A stretch of 10,836 bases of DNA. Origin: Oscillospiraceae bacterium. Lineage in GTDB: Bacteria; Bacillota; Clostridia; Oscillospirales; Oscillospiraceae. The notes beneath the pieces were generated by a model. The model had not been told where the DNA came from. It was given only the letters and a program-made list of their open reading frames with translations, and did not search any database. Position numbers and translations under genes: made by a program. Below, piece after piece: positions 1 to 7,100 of this stretch (position 1 is the stretch's first letter; each line of letters begins with the position of its first letter). The stretch spans positions 1-10,836 of the forward strand of contig JAHHSE010000040.1 in NCBI GenBank assembly GCA_020025395.1, written 5' to 3'.

Positions 1-10
1 CAGCAATACC

Positions 11-769
11 ATGCAGACCGTCCTGTTGGACCGAACCATTCCGGACCGTGGGGAGATGGAAAGGGCTTTCACAGAGCGCTTCGGGGCAGATTCCGTTCAG
101 GGAATCGATGACAGCCGTGAGGGAGCGACGCATTTTATGCTCCAAATCCAGGGTGTGGAGGTCATGTGTTCCTGCATGGACTTCCCCTTCCCCAAGGAAG
201 AGGGGGATCTCTCCCTTTTGTTCGGCTTCAGCCGCTACATATTGGAAGAGGAGCGGACGGCCTTGGCGAACAGTCAATCCTTCTGTCTGGTGACCCAGAT
301 TGGGGCGGGGGTCACACTGGAAGGAAAACGCAGGGCCTGTCTCACAGTGACCAGGGTTTGCGGAGTGCTTTTGGGCATGGAAGGGGCAGCCGGGGTCTAT
401 TATAATATGGCTCAGCTTCTCCTGGGCCGAAGGATGTATCAGCACTATGCCGCCATTACGGAAAGAGAGCTGGAAAATCCCGATCACTTTCCATCCATGC
501 TTTGGGTTTTGGTCTGCTATACCCGTGCGGAGGATGGGGCGCCCACAGTGGAAACCAGAGGCCTCAATCAATTTGGCTTTTTGGAGCTGCAATTCTATAA
601 GCCGAGAGAAGAGTGGTCGCAGTCCTGTGAAAAGCTGTATCTCATGTCCATGCTGGAAATTACGGGGAAAGAAGTGTATCGAAATATGGATACCATTTCC
701 TTTACACAGGATGGAATTTCCGTGTTCAAGCAAGTGGGAGAAAAGCTGAGCGTCATCGGGGGAATTTGA
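11..769 (+). CDS. DUF4261-like protein, 5' end possibly outside the window
   Basis: Protein of 252 residues from the first ATG in the window. The frame is open back to base 2 (codons for S-N-T precede the ATG) and no ribosome site can be seen, so the true start may lie upstream. The C-terminal half matches what I know of DUF4261: a small-residue segment at 127-138 (AGVYYNMAQLLL), a hydrophobic strand SMLWVLVCYTR at 162-172, then the conserved-looking T-R-G-L-x-x-F-G-x-x-E-L run at 182-193. There is no signal peptide or membrane segment, so it is probably cytosolic. The biochemical role of DUF4261 is not known to me. A terminator begins 11 bases after the stop, so this gene is a separate transcription unit, or the last gene of one, relative to its downstream neighbour. 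The family call rests on motif memory, not on a search. Confidence 0.72.
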   Translation: MQTVLLDRTIPDRGEMERAFTERFGADSVQGIDDSREGATHFMLQIQGVEVMCSCMDFPFPKEEGDLSLLFGFSRYILEEERTALANSQSFCLVTQIGAGVTLEGKRRACLTVTRVCGVLLGMEGAAGVYYNMAQLLLGRRMYQHYAAITERELENPDHFPSMLWVLVCYTRAEDGAPTVETRGLNQFGFLELQFYKPREEWSQSCEKLYLMSMLEITGKEVYRNMDTISFTQDGISVFKQVGEKLSVIGGI

Positions 770-779
770 AGGGAAAGCT

Positions 780-822
780 GTCCCATTGCCAACCGGATCG
801 GAAGGCAATGGGACTGTTTTTT
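780..822 (+). terminator. Intrinsic terminator of the DUF4261-like gene
   Basis: The arm TCCCATTGCC (781-790) pairs perfectly with GGCAATGGGA (804-813), and G780 pairs with C814, giving an 11-bp stem. The 13-base loop could pair a little further (CC at 793-794 with GG at 800-801). A run of six T follows at 817-822. It starts 10 bases after the stop codon, the expected position. Confidence 0.9.
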
Positions 823-848
823 AAGGAATCCGGAAAGGAGGAAAAAAC

Positions 849-877
849 TTTCCTTTTCAAAACCACTATGGTAAAAT
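849..877 (+). promoter_or_regulatory. Sigma-A promoter with extended -10 for the DUF1266-like gene
   Basis: The -10 is TAAAAT at 872-877, preceded by TGG (869-871), which fits the TGn extension. The -35 is weak: TTTCCT at 849-854 with a 17-base spacer. Transcription would start near 884, leaving a leader of about 60 bases before the ATG at 945. An inverted repeat, GGAAAG (832-837) with CTTTCC (848-853), overlaps the -35 and could be an operator or chance. A short perfect hairpin, GCTGG-AA-CCAGC (889-900), lies at the expected transcript 5' end. An AAAGGAGG at 835-842 has no start codon at a usable distance and lies upstream of the proposed transcript. Confidence 0.55.
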
Positions 878-944
878 GGAGTCGTTGTGCTGGAACCAGC
901 ATCTATGGAAGAAGCGTAGAAAAGCGGGAAGGGAGTCTGGAAGC

Positions 945-2288
945 ATGGCCCTTTATCGATGCCTGACCAGAAATTCTATGGGATTTCGGCATAAATGTTT
1001 CAGTCTCCTTCTGTTGAGCATTCTGTTGTCTATGTTGAGTTCGTCTCTGCTGGTCCGTCTGTTTGGAGGGAGCCTGTATCAGCGGTATCGTGGCACAGAG
1101 GCGGAACATATGGGGGAGGTGGGCTTTGCCCCAACAGAAGAAATCCCAAGAGTCTCCTCGCTGAAAGAGATGAAGGAGCTTGAGACCTTTGTCCTGGTCC
1201 TGGATCAGGAGGGGCTGGCTCAGGTGCGGAAGGCGTCTTCTTCCGCAGAGCGGTACAAATTCCGGGGACATACCAGCGTTTGTGCGGAGGTTATACTGAC
1301 CGGCGGCGAGGGGGTGATTGTCAGAATGCCTCCAACCGCAGCAAAGGGGAGGGCGGGGGACCCCCCGATTCTTCCGGTGGGAAGGCTGCGCCCCTGGTCC
1401 GAACTGCCGGACTGGGTGCGTGAAAGGGTGCAGCCGGTGTCCGCCTCACATTCCGTCACTGAATACTACATCGATATGGTGGGAGAGGGCGGGGAGCCCA
1501 GAGATGAGGAGGACTATAGAGTTTGGCTGACCAGGCGAGGCGCCTGGATCGGCGTATTCCTTTGGTTTTCTCTGACCCGTGTGGTATTTGTACGATGGGG
1601 ATGGGCCGCCGCTCTGATCCGGCACCGCGGGGATGGGATGATGCCCCACAATGACTTAGAGCTGTGGTGTGCTTCTGTGTACGGCCTTTGGTCTTCGTGG
1701 CGATGGCCGTTGGAGGGCTGGCCTCTTATGGGGGGAATGCACAGGACCCCGCTCCGCATTCTGTGGACCAAGGCCTGGCTGAGGAATCGGTGGCAGATTC
1801 ACAACAGCCGGGAGGGCCTGAAGACCGTTCAGGAACTGGTCCACGACCATGCGCAGGATGTCAGGCGCGGTGAGGATGCCGCCTGGGATCTGTGCCGGGC
1901 TATGCGCATTACAGGGAGCCTGTTTCTTTGCCGTATGATTGACCGCCCCACGATGGATCAGGTCTATGCCCTCATTGCCCAAACCATACGGAGGCTCTAT
2001 TCCTCCTGGGATGAGCTGATGGAGGACTATATGACGGCGTATGCCCAATGGGCCCATATCTTTCATATCCATGAGGAGGCCGATTTGGATATCCGGCTGT
2101 GCAAACAGATCCTGCGGGGAATCAGAAAAAGGAGGTACGGACCCTATTCTATCCCCTGGGATCTGCGGTTCTCCTCCGATCCCAGGACCTGGACCCGGAC
2201 GGAGCAGCTGCGCCTTACTTGTCAAATGTATCAGGTCAGGCGAACGGGCCGAGGGAGGGGCGGGAAACGGCTTCAAACCCATTTGTGA
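945..2288 (+). CDS. Membrane-anchored DUF1266-like protein
   Basis: Protein of 447 residues. I chose the ATG at 945 because AAGGGAG at 929-935 sits 9 bases before it; the in-frame ATG at 876 overlaps the predicted -10 box and has no usable ribosome site. Two hydrophobic segments are visible: residues about 18-40 (leucine/serine rich) and about 199-224 (WIGVFLWFSL and following). Between them lies a polar domain of about 160 residues that would be extracytoplasmic if both segments span the membrane. The C-terminal part, about 272-390, resembles DUF1266, with WTKAW at 274-278, the characteristic A-W-D-L-C-R-A at 313-319, and SSWDEL at 353-358 followed by a Y-x-x-x-Y-x-x-W pattern. The tail is strongly basic (434-442). 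DUF1266 has no established biochemical function. No partner is obvious: the gene has its own promoter and converges with the amidase gene. The fold of the 45-195 region is unknown to me. Confidence 0.78.
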   Translation: MALYRCLTRNSMGFRHKCFSLLLLSILLSMLSSSLLVRLFGGSLYQRYRGTEAEHMGEVGFAPTEEIPRVSSLKEMKELETFVLVLDQEGLAQVRKASSSAERYKFRGHTSVCAEVILTGGEGVIVRMPPTAAKGRAGDPPILPVGRLRPWSELPDWVRERVQPVSASHSVTEYYIDMVGEGGEPRDEEDYRVWLTRRGAWIGVFLWFSLTRVVFVRWGWAAALIRHRGDGMMPHNDLELWCASVYGLWSSWRWPLEGWPLMGGMHRTPLRILWTKAWLRNRWQIHNSREGLKTVQELVHDHAQDVRRGEDAAWDLCRAMRITGSLFLCRMIDRPTMDQVYALIAQTIRRLYSSWDELMEDYMTAYAQWAHIFHIHEEADLDIRLCKQILRGIRKRRYGPYSIPWDLRFSSDPRTWTRTEQLRLTCQMYQVRRTGRGRGGKRLQTHL

Positions 2289-2296
2289 AGGAGAAA

Positions 2297-2338
2297 AAAA
2301 CAGCCTTCTGTCTCATTCATCAGACAGAAGGCTGTTTT
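2297..2338. terminator. Bidirectional intrinsic terminator between convergent genes
   Basis: CAGCCTTCTGTCT (2301-2313) and AGACAGAAGGCTG (2322-2334) are perfect reverse complements, extended by AAAA (2297-2300) with TTTT (2335-2338) to a 17-bp stem with an 8-base loop. Read on the plus strand it is followed by TTTTCATTT. Read on the minus strand it is followed by seven T (complement of 2294-2300). It therefore serves the DUF1266-like gene (stop at 2288) and the amidase gene (stop at 2354), and is stronger in the minus direction. Confidence 0.93.
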
Positions 2339-2353
2339 CATTTGAGAGGAAGG

Positions 2354-3790
2354 TTATTTCCCGCCAAAGTAGCGGACGATGCCATTGGCAAGACCGTCGG
2401 CCAACCGGTCCTGATAGCTGCTGTCAATGAGACGCATCAGCTCCTCGTGGTTGGTCATAAAGCCCATTTCCACCAGGACCGCAGGCATTTTCGTCTCTCT
2501 GAGAACCACGAAATTGGCGCTCATGATTCCCCGATCCTTGGCATCGGTGGACTGGATTACGGCGGATTGGATGATGGAGGCCAGATGGGTGCTCACCTGA
2601 CTGGAGGGGTGGTGATAGGTGTAGATCCCGTAGGCGTTGGAGTTGGAAGAGGCGTTGGAGTGGAGGGAGACAAAGAGGTCGGCGTGGATGGCATTGGCGA
2701 TATCTGCCCGCTGGTAAAGACCCACGGAGGTGTCGTCCGTGCGGATCATGACCACATTAAAATTTTTGTCTCTCAGCAGGATCTCCAGCTTTTTTGCCAC
2801 GGCCAGATTGATGTCCTTTTCCGGGATCTCCTCATAGATGGCACCGGGGGCGGACCCGCCGTGACCGGCATCGATGACAACGGTCTTTTTGGGCGGGTCC
2901 AGAGGAACTTCCGGGATGTATTCAATCTCCTCCCGGTCTGGGAGGAAGGTGGAGACCACCACGCCCTTTTCCACGGGATGAACCTTCACATTCTTTTCCA
3001 GTGTGCTGCCTGCCTTCAAGTCGAAGACCACCCGGACGGAGCTGCTGTGAGCGGGGTAGAAGGAGCTGTCGTGCTGGGAGTAACGGATCTGGGAGATCAG
3101 CTCATTATCAATCGGAACGGAGGCGGGAAAGTCGGGGGCAAGCTCCATGCCCGGAAAATCCACCGCCACACGGGTTCCCAGGTCCTGGACCTCATAGGAG
3201 GGGGTGATATTGGCAGAGAGGAGGATTGTTTGGGCATCGGTATCAGTCAAAATATGAGTCAGAATCCCGTTTTTTGGGGGGGTGGACTGAATAGAGGCGG
3301 TATAGAGCGCCTGGTCCCAGTCCACCACGCCTCCCAGCTGCTCGGAGACAAAGCGCAGTGGGACCATGGTCCGGTTGATGTCCTGATAGCGCATGATGGT
3401 GGCAGGAACGCCGTCTGGCAGGGGGAGCGCCTGACCATTGACCATGGCGGTGGAGGAGCCGAGGGTCAGAACAATGGTATTGGACCCATGACGGATAATG
3501 ACCTGATTGGTTTCACGGATCCAGGAAACCGAGGCGTTCAGATGTTCACTGATGAGGCGGATGGGGACCATAGTCCGGCTCTGCCACACCACGGCTGGAA
3601 CATCGGAGGGGAGGGGGGTTCCGTCCAGCTCCAGCAGGACCACGGAGGCCTGGGTGGAGATGTATTGCTTTTCCGGCTGGAGATAGACCTCTAAGGACAC
3701 ATCTCCGTTGGGTGAGGCAGCCAAAGCGGAGGGGAAGAGAAAAAGCAGGAAGAGAAGGCAGGGGAGAAGGCGGGAAAGAAAGGACTTCAT
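2354..3790 (-). CDS. Secreted N-acetylmuramoyl-L-alanine amidase with copper-amine-oxidase-like and AMIN-like domains
   Basis: Protein of 478 residues that cleaves the amide bond between N-acetylmuramic acid and L-alanine in peptidoglycan. The start is set by AAAGGAG six bases before the ATG. The signal peptide is about 1-24 (basic start, leucine-rich core, S-A-L-A cut site). Residues about 54-168 form a copper-amine-oxidase N-terminal-like domain, seen as two copies of R-T-M-V-P-x-R-x-x-S-E-x-L (72-84 and 140-152); in this family the domain is structural, not an oxidase. Residues about 176-282 look like an AMIN domain, which usually targets septal or wall polymers. The amidase_3 domain, about 302-475, has all expected zinc and catalytic residues: H310 in DAGHGG, E324 in EKDINL, H377 in LHSNA and E441 in VEMGFMTN, so it should be active. 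Architecture and length are typical for Clostridia. It is divergent from the M60 operon. A C7A6 tract lies in the linker at residues 170-174. Confidence 0.95.
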   Translation of the reverse strand: MKSFLSRLLPCLLFLLFLFPSALAASPNGDVSLEVYLQPEKQYISTQASVVLLELDGTPLPSDVPAVVWQSRTMVPIRLISEHLNASVSWIRETNQVIIRHGSNTIVLTLGSSTAMVNGQALPLPDGVPATIMRYQDINRTMVPLRFVSEQLGGVVDWDQALYTASIQSTPPKNGILTHILTDTDAQTILLSANITPSYEVQDLGTRVAVDFPGMELAPDFPASVPIDNELISQIRYSQHDSSFYPAHSSSVRVVFDLKAGSTLEKNVKVHPVEKGVVVSTFLPDREEIEYIPEVPLDPPKKTVVIDAGHGGSAPGAIYEEIPEKDINLAVAKKLEILLRDKNFNVVMIRTDDTSVGLYQRADIANAIHADLFVSLHSNASSNSNAYGIYTYHHPSSQVSTHLASIIQSAVIQSTDAKDRGIMSANFVVLRETKMPAVLVEMGFMTNHEELMRLIDSSYQDRLADGLANGIVRYFGGK

Positions 3791-3826
3791 GGCGCACTCC
3801 TTTGACTGAATTGATGATTACCCTTT

Positions 3827-3855
3827 ATTCTACCCGCTCACAATCTTTTCGTCAA
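3827..3855 (-). promoter_or_regulatory. Sigma-A promoter of the amidase gene
   Basis: On the minus strand, TTGACG (complement of 3850-3855) is followed after exactly 17 bases by TAGAAT (complement of 3827-3832); each box matches 5 of 6 consensus bases. Transcription would start near 3820, giving a leader of about 30 bases. A second consensus -35-like TTGACA (complement of 3868-3873) lies 18 bases upstream, but no -10 follows it at the right distance. Confidence 0.75.
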
Positions 3856-3946
3856 GTTTCTCAAGCCTGTCAAAAAAGGAAGAAAATTTTTCCGCGGTTC
3901 TGGAAGAGCCTGTGGGCGGAAGAATTCCTATATTTTCCTCCCCATC

Positions 3947-3975
3947 TTGATTCCGGGAGAAATCAATGCTATCAT
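3947..3975 (+). promoter_or_regulatory. Sigma-A promoter with extended -10 for the M60/SLH operon
   Basis: TTGATT (3947-3952), a 17-base spacer, then TATCAT (3970-3975) preceded by TGC, an extended -10. Transcription would start near 3982. This is the best plus-strand promoter in the divergent region and lies 74 bases from the -35-like box on the amidase side, so the two promoters do not overlap but could share regulators. Confidence 0.68.
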
Positions 3976-3981
3976 GATATA

Positions 3982-4161
3982 GCCGAACAAACTTTTGATA
4001 GGGAAATGGGAACAGGATCTGTCCGCTGGAAAGATCGTGGTCGGACGATGCTGATAAGAAAGGAGGAAACCGTCCTGCCCCAGATATCATGGCAGCTGTT
4101 TTCCGTCTGCAAGGGGAAAGCAGCTCTTTTGTCGGTAAGAAAGAGAAAAGGAGGAATGAGA
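3982..4161 (+). promoter_or_regulatory. Long structured 5' leader of the M60/SLH operon
   Basis: About 180 bases lie between the predicted transcription start and the ATG at 4162. Three hairpins can be drawn. The first is GTCCG (4021-4025) with CGGAC (4042-4046). The second is AGGAGG (4061-4066) with CCGTCCT (4070-4076), with one bulged base and a 3-base loop. The third is an 11-bp stem, AGCTGTTTTCC (4094-4104) with GGAAAGCAGCT (4115-4125), with one G-U pair and a 10-base loop, followed by TCTTTTG. The third resembles a weak intrinsic terminator and ends about 20 bases before the ribosome site AAAGGAGG (4147-4154). GGACG (4043-4047) can alternatively pair with CGTCC (4071-4075), which would exclude the first two hairpins. 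This could be an attenuator, but I recognise no known riboswitch or T-box motif, and chance pairing is possible. Confidence 0.4.
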
Positions 4162-7100
4162 ATGGGGACCTATCATCGGCTGTTATCCGGTGTCATCGCC
4201 GGCACCATGGCCCTCACACTGGCGGTGCCCGCAGCAGGTGCCAATGGGCCGGACAATCCTTCCGGATCCGACTCCAAGGGCAGTATCCGCGCTACCCTGC
4301 GCCTGGATTACGGACAGAAGCGCAGCGAGCTGACAAACAGAAAGGTCATGATGGAGTTAAAACAGGGAATGACCGTACTGGGCAGGGTGGCCTTGGGAGA
4401 CGGGACAAGCACCGGCGGTTTACAGGTGGACTACTCTGCCCGCAATGGGGAGGGAGGAGACCTGGGCGGCGGTGAGTGGCCCGGCTATCTGGATGTGACC
4501 GTCTCCCAGCTGCCCCTGGGGGAGTATACCTTGGAGTTCCGAGGGGAGGGCTATGTGACCTATCGCCAGCCCATCACCCTGAAAACCCATTCCCAGGCCG
4601 TGGTCCTGGGGACAGGGGATGAGACCTTTGGTCTGGGTGATGTGAACGGGGACAATGTGGTGGACCTCTCGGACAGACTGATTATGGCTCTGATGGTGGG
4701 CAGACAGGAGCCCGACCAGGTGGAGCGCTATGATCTGAATGGAGACGGGAAGATCGACATCACGGATCTGGCCTATGTGAGCCGTCAGTGCTATGCCAAA
4801 GGAGAGGCGGAGCTTTATCAGACGGAGCTTATCGCCCCGGAAGTGGATACCACTGAGCTTACCGGCAAGCTGAATCTGACCGGTGGAACAGCGGAGGACC
4901 TGTTTCTGGACAATGGAGTGTCCGTGAAGCTGGAGCCAAAGGGAGGAGATGTGCTGGAAATTCCCTTTACGCTGACTGAGACACCGGAGTTAGAATCCAT
5001 TGAAATCGTCACCCCGGAAGGGATGGGTTCCATTGAAAAGGGGACCGTATTTGTGACAGACAGCGGGGGAGAGGTGAAGGAGTACCCCATTGACCACACC
5101 CTGCCCGCGGATGTCTTTGCCATGTCGCCCAGAGGGGGACACGACAGAGTGGTGACCATCGATTTGGGGAGCCGTGTGGCAGTCAAAAAGGTGACCATAT
5201 CTGTGACCCAGGCCCACGGGGGGTATGTGGTGGTGGACACCATTCGTTTCCTCCGGGACATTGTACCGGAGAATCCGATAGCCCCCAATCATATGGTCAA
5301 GAATGTGTACGCCATAGAGGGGGACGGACAGGTGACCCTAAAGTGGGGAGAACTGCCCAATGTGATGGGCTATCAGGTTCTCTGCTGGCCGGAAAAGGGG
5401 GGAGAGCCTCAGAGGATCGAAACCCGGACCTCGACTGTGGTGGTGTCCGGTCTTAAAAATCTGGAGTCCTATGTGTTTACCGTGACTCCCACCAGCACAG
5501 GCTGGGAGGGAAAACCCTCCGATCCGGTGACCGCCACTCCTCAGCCGGCCAGGGCACCGGATGCCCCTGACATGGTCCAGGTGAAGAGCGGGGACGGAGT
5601 TCTCCATGTGAGCTGGAAAAAGAGCAGGACAGCCACCGCCTATGAGGTCTATTATGCCCATGAGGAAAAGACCGATATGGAGGACTGCCATAAGGTGGGA
5701 GGGGTGGTAACCGGTACCCAGGTGAGCATCCCCAATCTGACCAACGGACAGCCCTGCTATGTCTATGTGACAGCCACCAACTCCGTGGGCAGGAGCGAAC
5801 CCTCCAAGGCTGCGGTGGGTACGCCGATGGCGGTGGAGTATAAGGAACCGGCGGGGCTTCCCAAGGATCTGATCCGGGTCCCGCGGGATCAGGTTGCCTC
5901 CATCACCTTGAGAGATCCCAGCAATTACAGTGCCTTTAAGTCCACCATGCCCTTTACCACCGACTATTTGATGGATGGGGACTATAGGACCAACTGGACC
6001 TCCCAGTCCTATGGAGACGGCAGCTTCAGCCGGAGCAAGGAGATCATCTATACCTTCCGTCAGCCGGTGGATATGAGTCATGTGGTCTATGTCCCACGGG
6101 CGGATGGGTATGAAGACTCCATGCGCCTTTATGGGGTGACGGTCTGGTGCCGTGGGGACGATTTGAACGGCAGCGGGACCAAGCTTGTGACCATGGACGG
6201 CCTCAATCAGACCCCCATCCGCGGAAAGATGGGAAATGCCCAGGATGGATATTTCCTGGTGCTGCCCTTCCCGGCCACGAAAGACATCGTGAAGATTGCG
6301 ATTGACATTGAGCAGACCAATTACGGTTCCGTGGGTCTGTCCGAGGTCATTTTCTTCCGGTATGATGAGACAAAGGCCTTGGATGTACAAATCGAACAGC
6401 TCTTTGCGGATCAGGCCCACACCCAACTGGCGGAAGGGGTGACCAAAGATCAGATCCAGGCGCTGAAAACGGCGCTGTCCGGTAACGAGGGGTATTATTT
6501 CTACCCTGACACCATGAAGGACGAGCTGAAGCTGGCAGAGGAGCTGCTGACAGGGGCATCCTCCGGAGCGGTGTTGGAGGGGATCGATTCCCGCAGCAGT
6601 GCCGCAGACAGTGAGAAGTACGGTCAGGGCGGCAGTGAGTTCCAGCCCCTGGGAGTGGCAGGAGAAGCAGGTCAGGAGATTGCTGTCTATGCCCAGGGAA
6701 TCCCTCAGGGAGAGACTGTGACCCTGTGGGCCACTCAGTATCACGCTGAGGCGGGAGCCTGGCAGGCCAGCCTGGGCGCCCTCCAGAACGGACGGAATGT
6801 GGTGACCCTCCCCGAAATCGGCAATCAGACCGCGCCTCGGGGCGGAAGTCTCTATATTACTTACAGCGGCAGTGGCGGACAAGGTATTACCCTTCACACC
6901 AGACAGGCGGTGAAGATCCCAGTTTTGGAGCTGGATGACTGGTACGGCCTCCAGGAGGAGGGACGGAGAGAGCGAATCTCCGCCTATGTAGAGGAGCTTT
7001 CCGCCTATGCCAAGACCATTCCTGCCGGAAGTGAGAAGGACAACTGCCTCAATGTGACGGAGATCTCCATGCCCTCGGTCCTGCTGTCTCTCCCGGCCAC

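Noticed and set aside
876..944. Earlier ATG at 876 for the DUF1266-like gene
   Set aside because: It overlaps the predicted -10 box and has no ribosome site at a usable distance; the ATG at 945 has AAGGGAG nine bases upstream.
766..966. Small open frame of 66 codons starting with TTG inside the terminator region
   Set aside because: It contains the whole terminator hairpin and the next promoter, starts at the previous stop without a ribosome site, and has no recognisable protein character.
2099..3694. Open frame of 531 codons on the plus strand, antisense to the amidase gene
   Set aside because: It runs through the end of the DUF1266-like gene and a bidirectional terminator, and is rich in G, H and D as antisense frames of GC-rich genes are. 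The minus strand encodes a complete amidase with all catalytic residues.
3712..4161. N-terminal extension of the M60-like protein up to an ATG at 3712 or 4048
   Set aside because: The frame is open, but it would overlap the amidase start and both promoters. The ATG at 4162 has a good ribosome site and directly begins a signal peptide.
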